Under the pieces are notes generated by a model. That model did no database searches. It was not told where the DNA came from and saw nothing but the letters and a program-made list of their open reading frames with translations. Position numbers and translations under genes: made by a program. Of a stretch of 64,000 nt of DNA, positions 63,348-64,000 are shown in pieces. Each line of letters opens with the position of its first letter. Within the stretch, counting starts at the first letter, position 1. The stretch covers positions 1-64,000 of the forward strand of contig NZ_FOBH01000011.1 in assembly GCF_900109785.1 (NCBI RefSeq). Direction: 5' to 3'. Origin of the DNA: Nitrosovibrio tenuis. Its GTDB lineage: Bacteria; Pseudomonadota; Gammaproteobacteria; Burkholderiales; Nitrosomonadaceae.

Positions 63348-64000
63348 CGTTCTTTCTCCTTCAGCGCCACCTTATTACGGATATAACACGGCATCGCGTC
63401 AGCGGGATCGATACCACCTCCCATCGCAAACCTCGGCGCGGCCAATTGGGCGATGGAACGGGCATGAGGCCGCAAACCGCTGATAGTGCGCTTGACGCTG
63501 CCGCCATAGCGCGCACGCAACGCTTGATCGTACTTATCAAAACCGCTGCCGCAACCAGTCCAGTTGCCATTTGGAACCAGGGGCGCATCCTCGGGCGAGC
63601 ACAATGCAGGCTCTGCTATGAGCTGCCACCCGTGCGCTTCTTTCTCATAGGCTGCATGGTAAATCTGGCTCATACGGGCGTCGAGCGCCGCGATAATTCT
63701 GCCGCCCCCGCCTTCCTGCGCCAACGCTTCCAGAGTGCATATTCCTACAACGGGCAGGTCCGCGCCGAAAGCCAATCCCTGCGCGATGCCACAAGCGATA
63801 CGCAGGCCGGTGAACGATCCAGGACCAACACCGAAGGCAATGCCATCCAGTTGCGTCAAAGTCAGCCCGGCCTCACCGAGTGCCTGCCGCACCATTGGCA
63901 AAATCAGCTCGGAATGCCGTTGCCCGGCAAGAATTTCGTGGCTGATTACCTCGCCATTCAGAAATAGGGCAACCGAACAGTACTCGGTTGAAGTATCTAA
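63344..64000 (-). CDS. tsaB: tRNA threonylcarbamoyladenosine biosynthesis protein TsaB (5' end cut by window)
   Basis: TsaB is the partner of TsaD in making t6A on tRNA. The visible part has 218 residues. Near the edge it reads LDTSTEYCSVALF, the usual TsaB start, so only the first few residues lie beyond the window. GPGSFTGLRIACGIAQGLAF is the ASKHA motif. It heads a tsaB-rimI-udg set; tsaD is separate, at the other end of the window. Confidence 0.94.
   Translation of the reverse strand, partial: LDTSTEYCSVALFLNGEVISHEILAGQRHSELILPMVRQALGEAGLTLTQLDGIAFGVGPGSFTGLRIACGIAQGLAFGADLPVVGICTLEALAQEGGGGRIIAALDARMSQIYHAAYEKEAHGWQLIAEPALCSPEDAPLVPNGNWTGCGSGFDKYDQALRARYGGSVKRTISGLRPHARSIAQLAAPRFAMGGGIDPADAMPCYIRNKVALKEKER

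Overview
The window reads as a chromosomal segment of a betaproteobacterium, most likely Nitrosomonadaceae and Nitrosospira-like. The evidence is the set of conserved neighbourhoods (rpsU-yqeY-dnaG-rpoD facing tsaD; aroA-cmk-rpsA-ihfB-lapA-pyrF; trxA-rho-rpmE; msrB-yciB-yciI-bolA-ppiC; tsaB-rimI-udg; lemA with two TPM-domain genes), a DUF2863 gene, and a magnesium-type HemB. No ammonia-oxidation gene is present, so the genus is an inference.

Layout. 1-2170: an AT-richer accessory edge with a lone SIR2-like gene and about 900 bp of decayed sequence, abutting the 3' end of a tRNA-Ile(CAU). 2177-9900: the macromolecular-synthesis operon on the minus strand, tsaD, plsY and folB. 10031-16640: a CBS-domain gene, then the minus-strand block pyrF-lapA-ihfB-rpsA-cmk-aroA. 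17114-22926: cysteine synthesis (cysK-cysE overlapping by 4 bp), a Sel1-repeat membrane protein, a lipoamide-dehydrogenase-like flavoprotein and two small membrane proteins. 23165-31030: mrcA, then hemB, engB, coaX and birA on the minus strand, then glnS. 31311-42830: trxA-rho-rpmE, a glycerophosphodiesterase, an alpha/beta hydrolase, ppa, an acetyltransferase, an exported intradiol dioxygenase, lon, a cupin and a GH13 enzyme. 42884-49643: a heavy-metal CzcCBA efflux operon led by a His-rich CzcI-like protein, with an inverted repeat in the promoter spacer. 49810-52707: a DUF2490 barrel, a PepSY-like protein, a GlxA-type regulator and a broken monooxygenase gene. 53030-64000: housekeeping clusters (DUF2863, msrB-yciB-yciI-bolA-ppiC, alr, lplT, TPM-TPM-lemA, udg-rimI-tsaB).

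Two signals run through the window and are not explained by its genes. One is a family of noncoding inverted-repeat-bounded elements (8561-8752, 54861-55138, about 61957-62123, with weaker relatives near 25563 and 57124). Their ends supply the stop codons of tsaD and udg. The other is an unusual number of short tandem duplications (9-22 bp units) in operon spacers and at gene ends. In the cupin gene and at the rimI/udg junction they have changed the coding ends. Together they suggest that intergenic DNA here is remodelled by small insertions and slippage while the gene order stays conserved.
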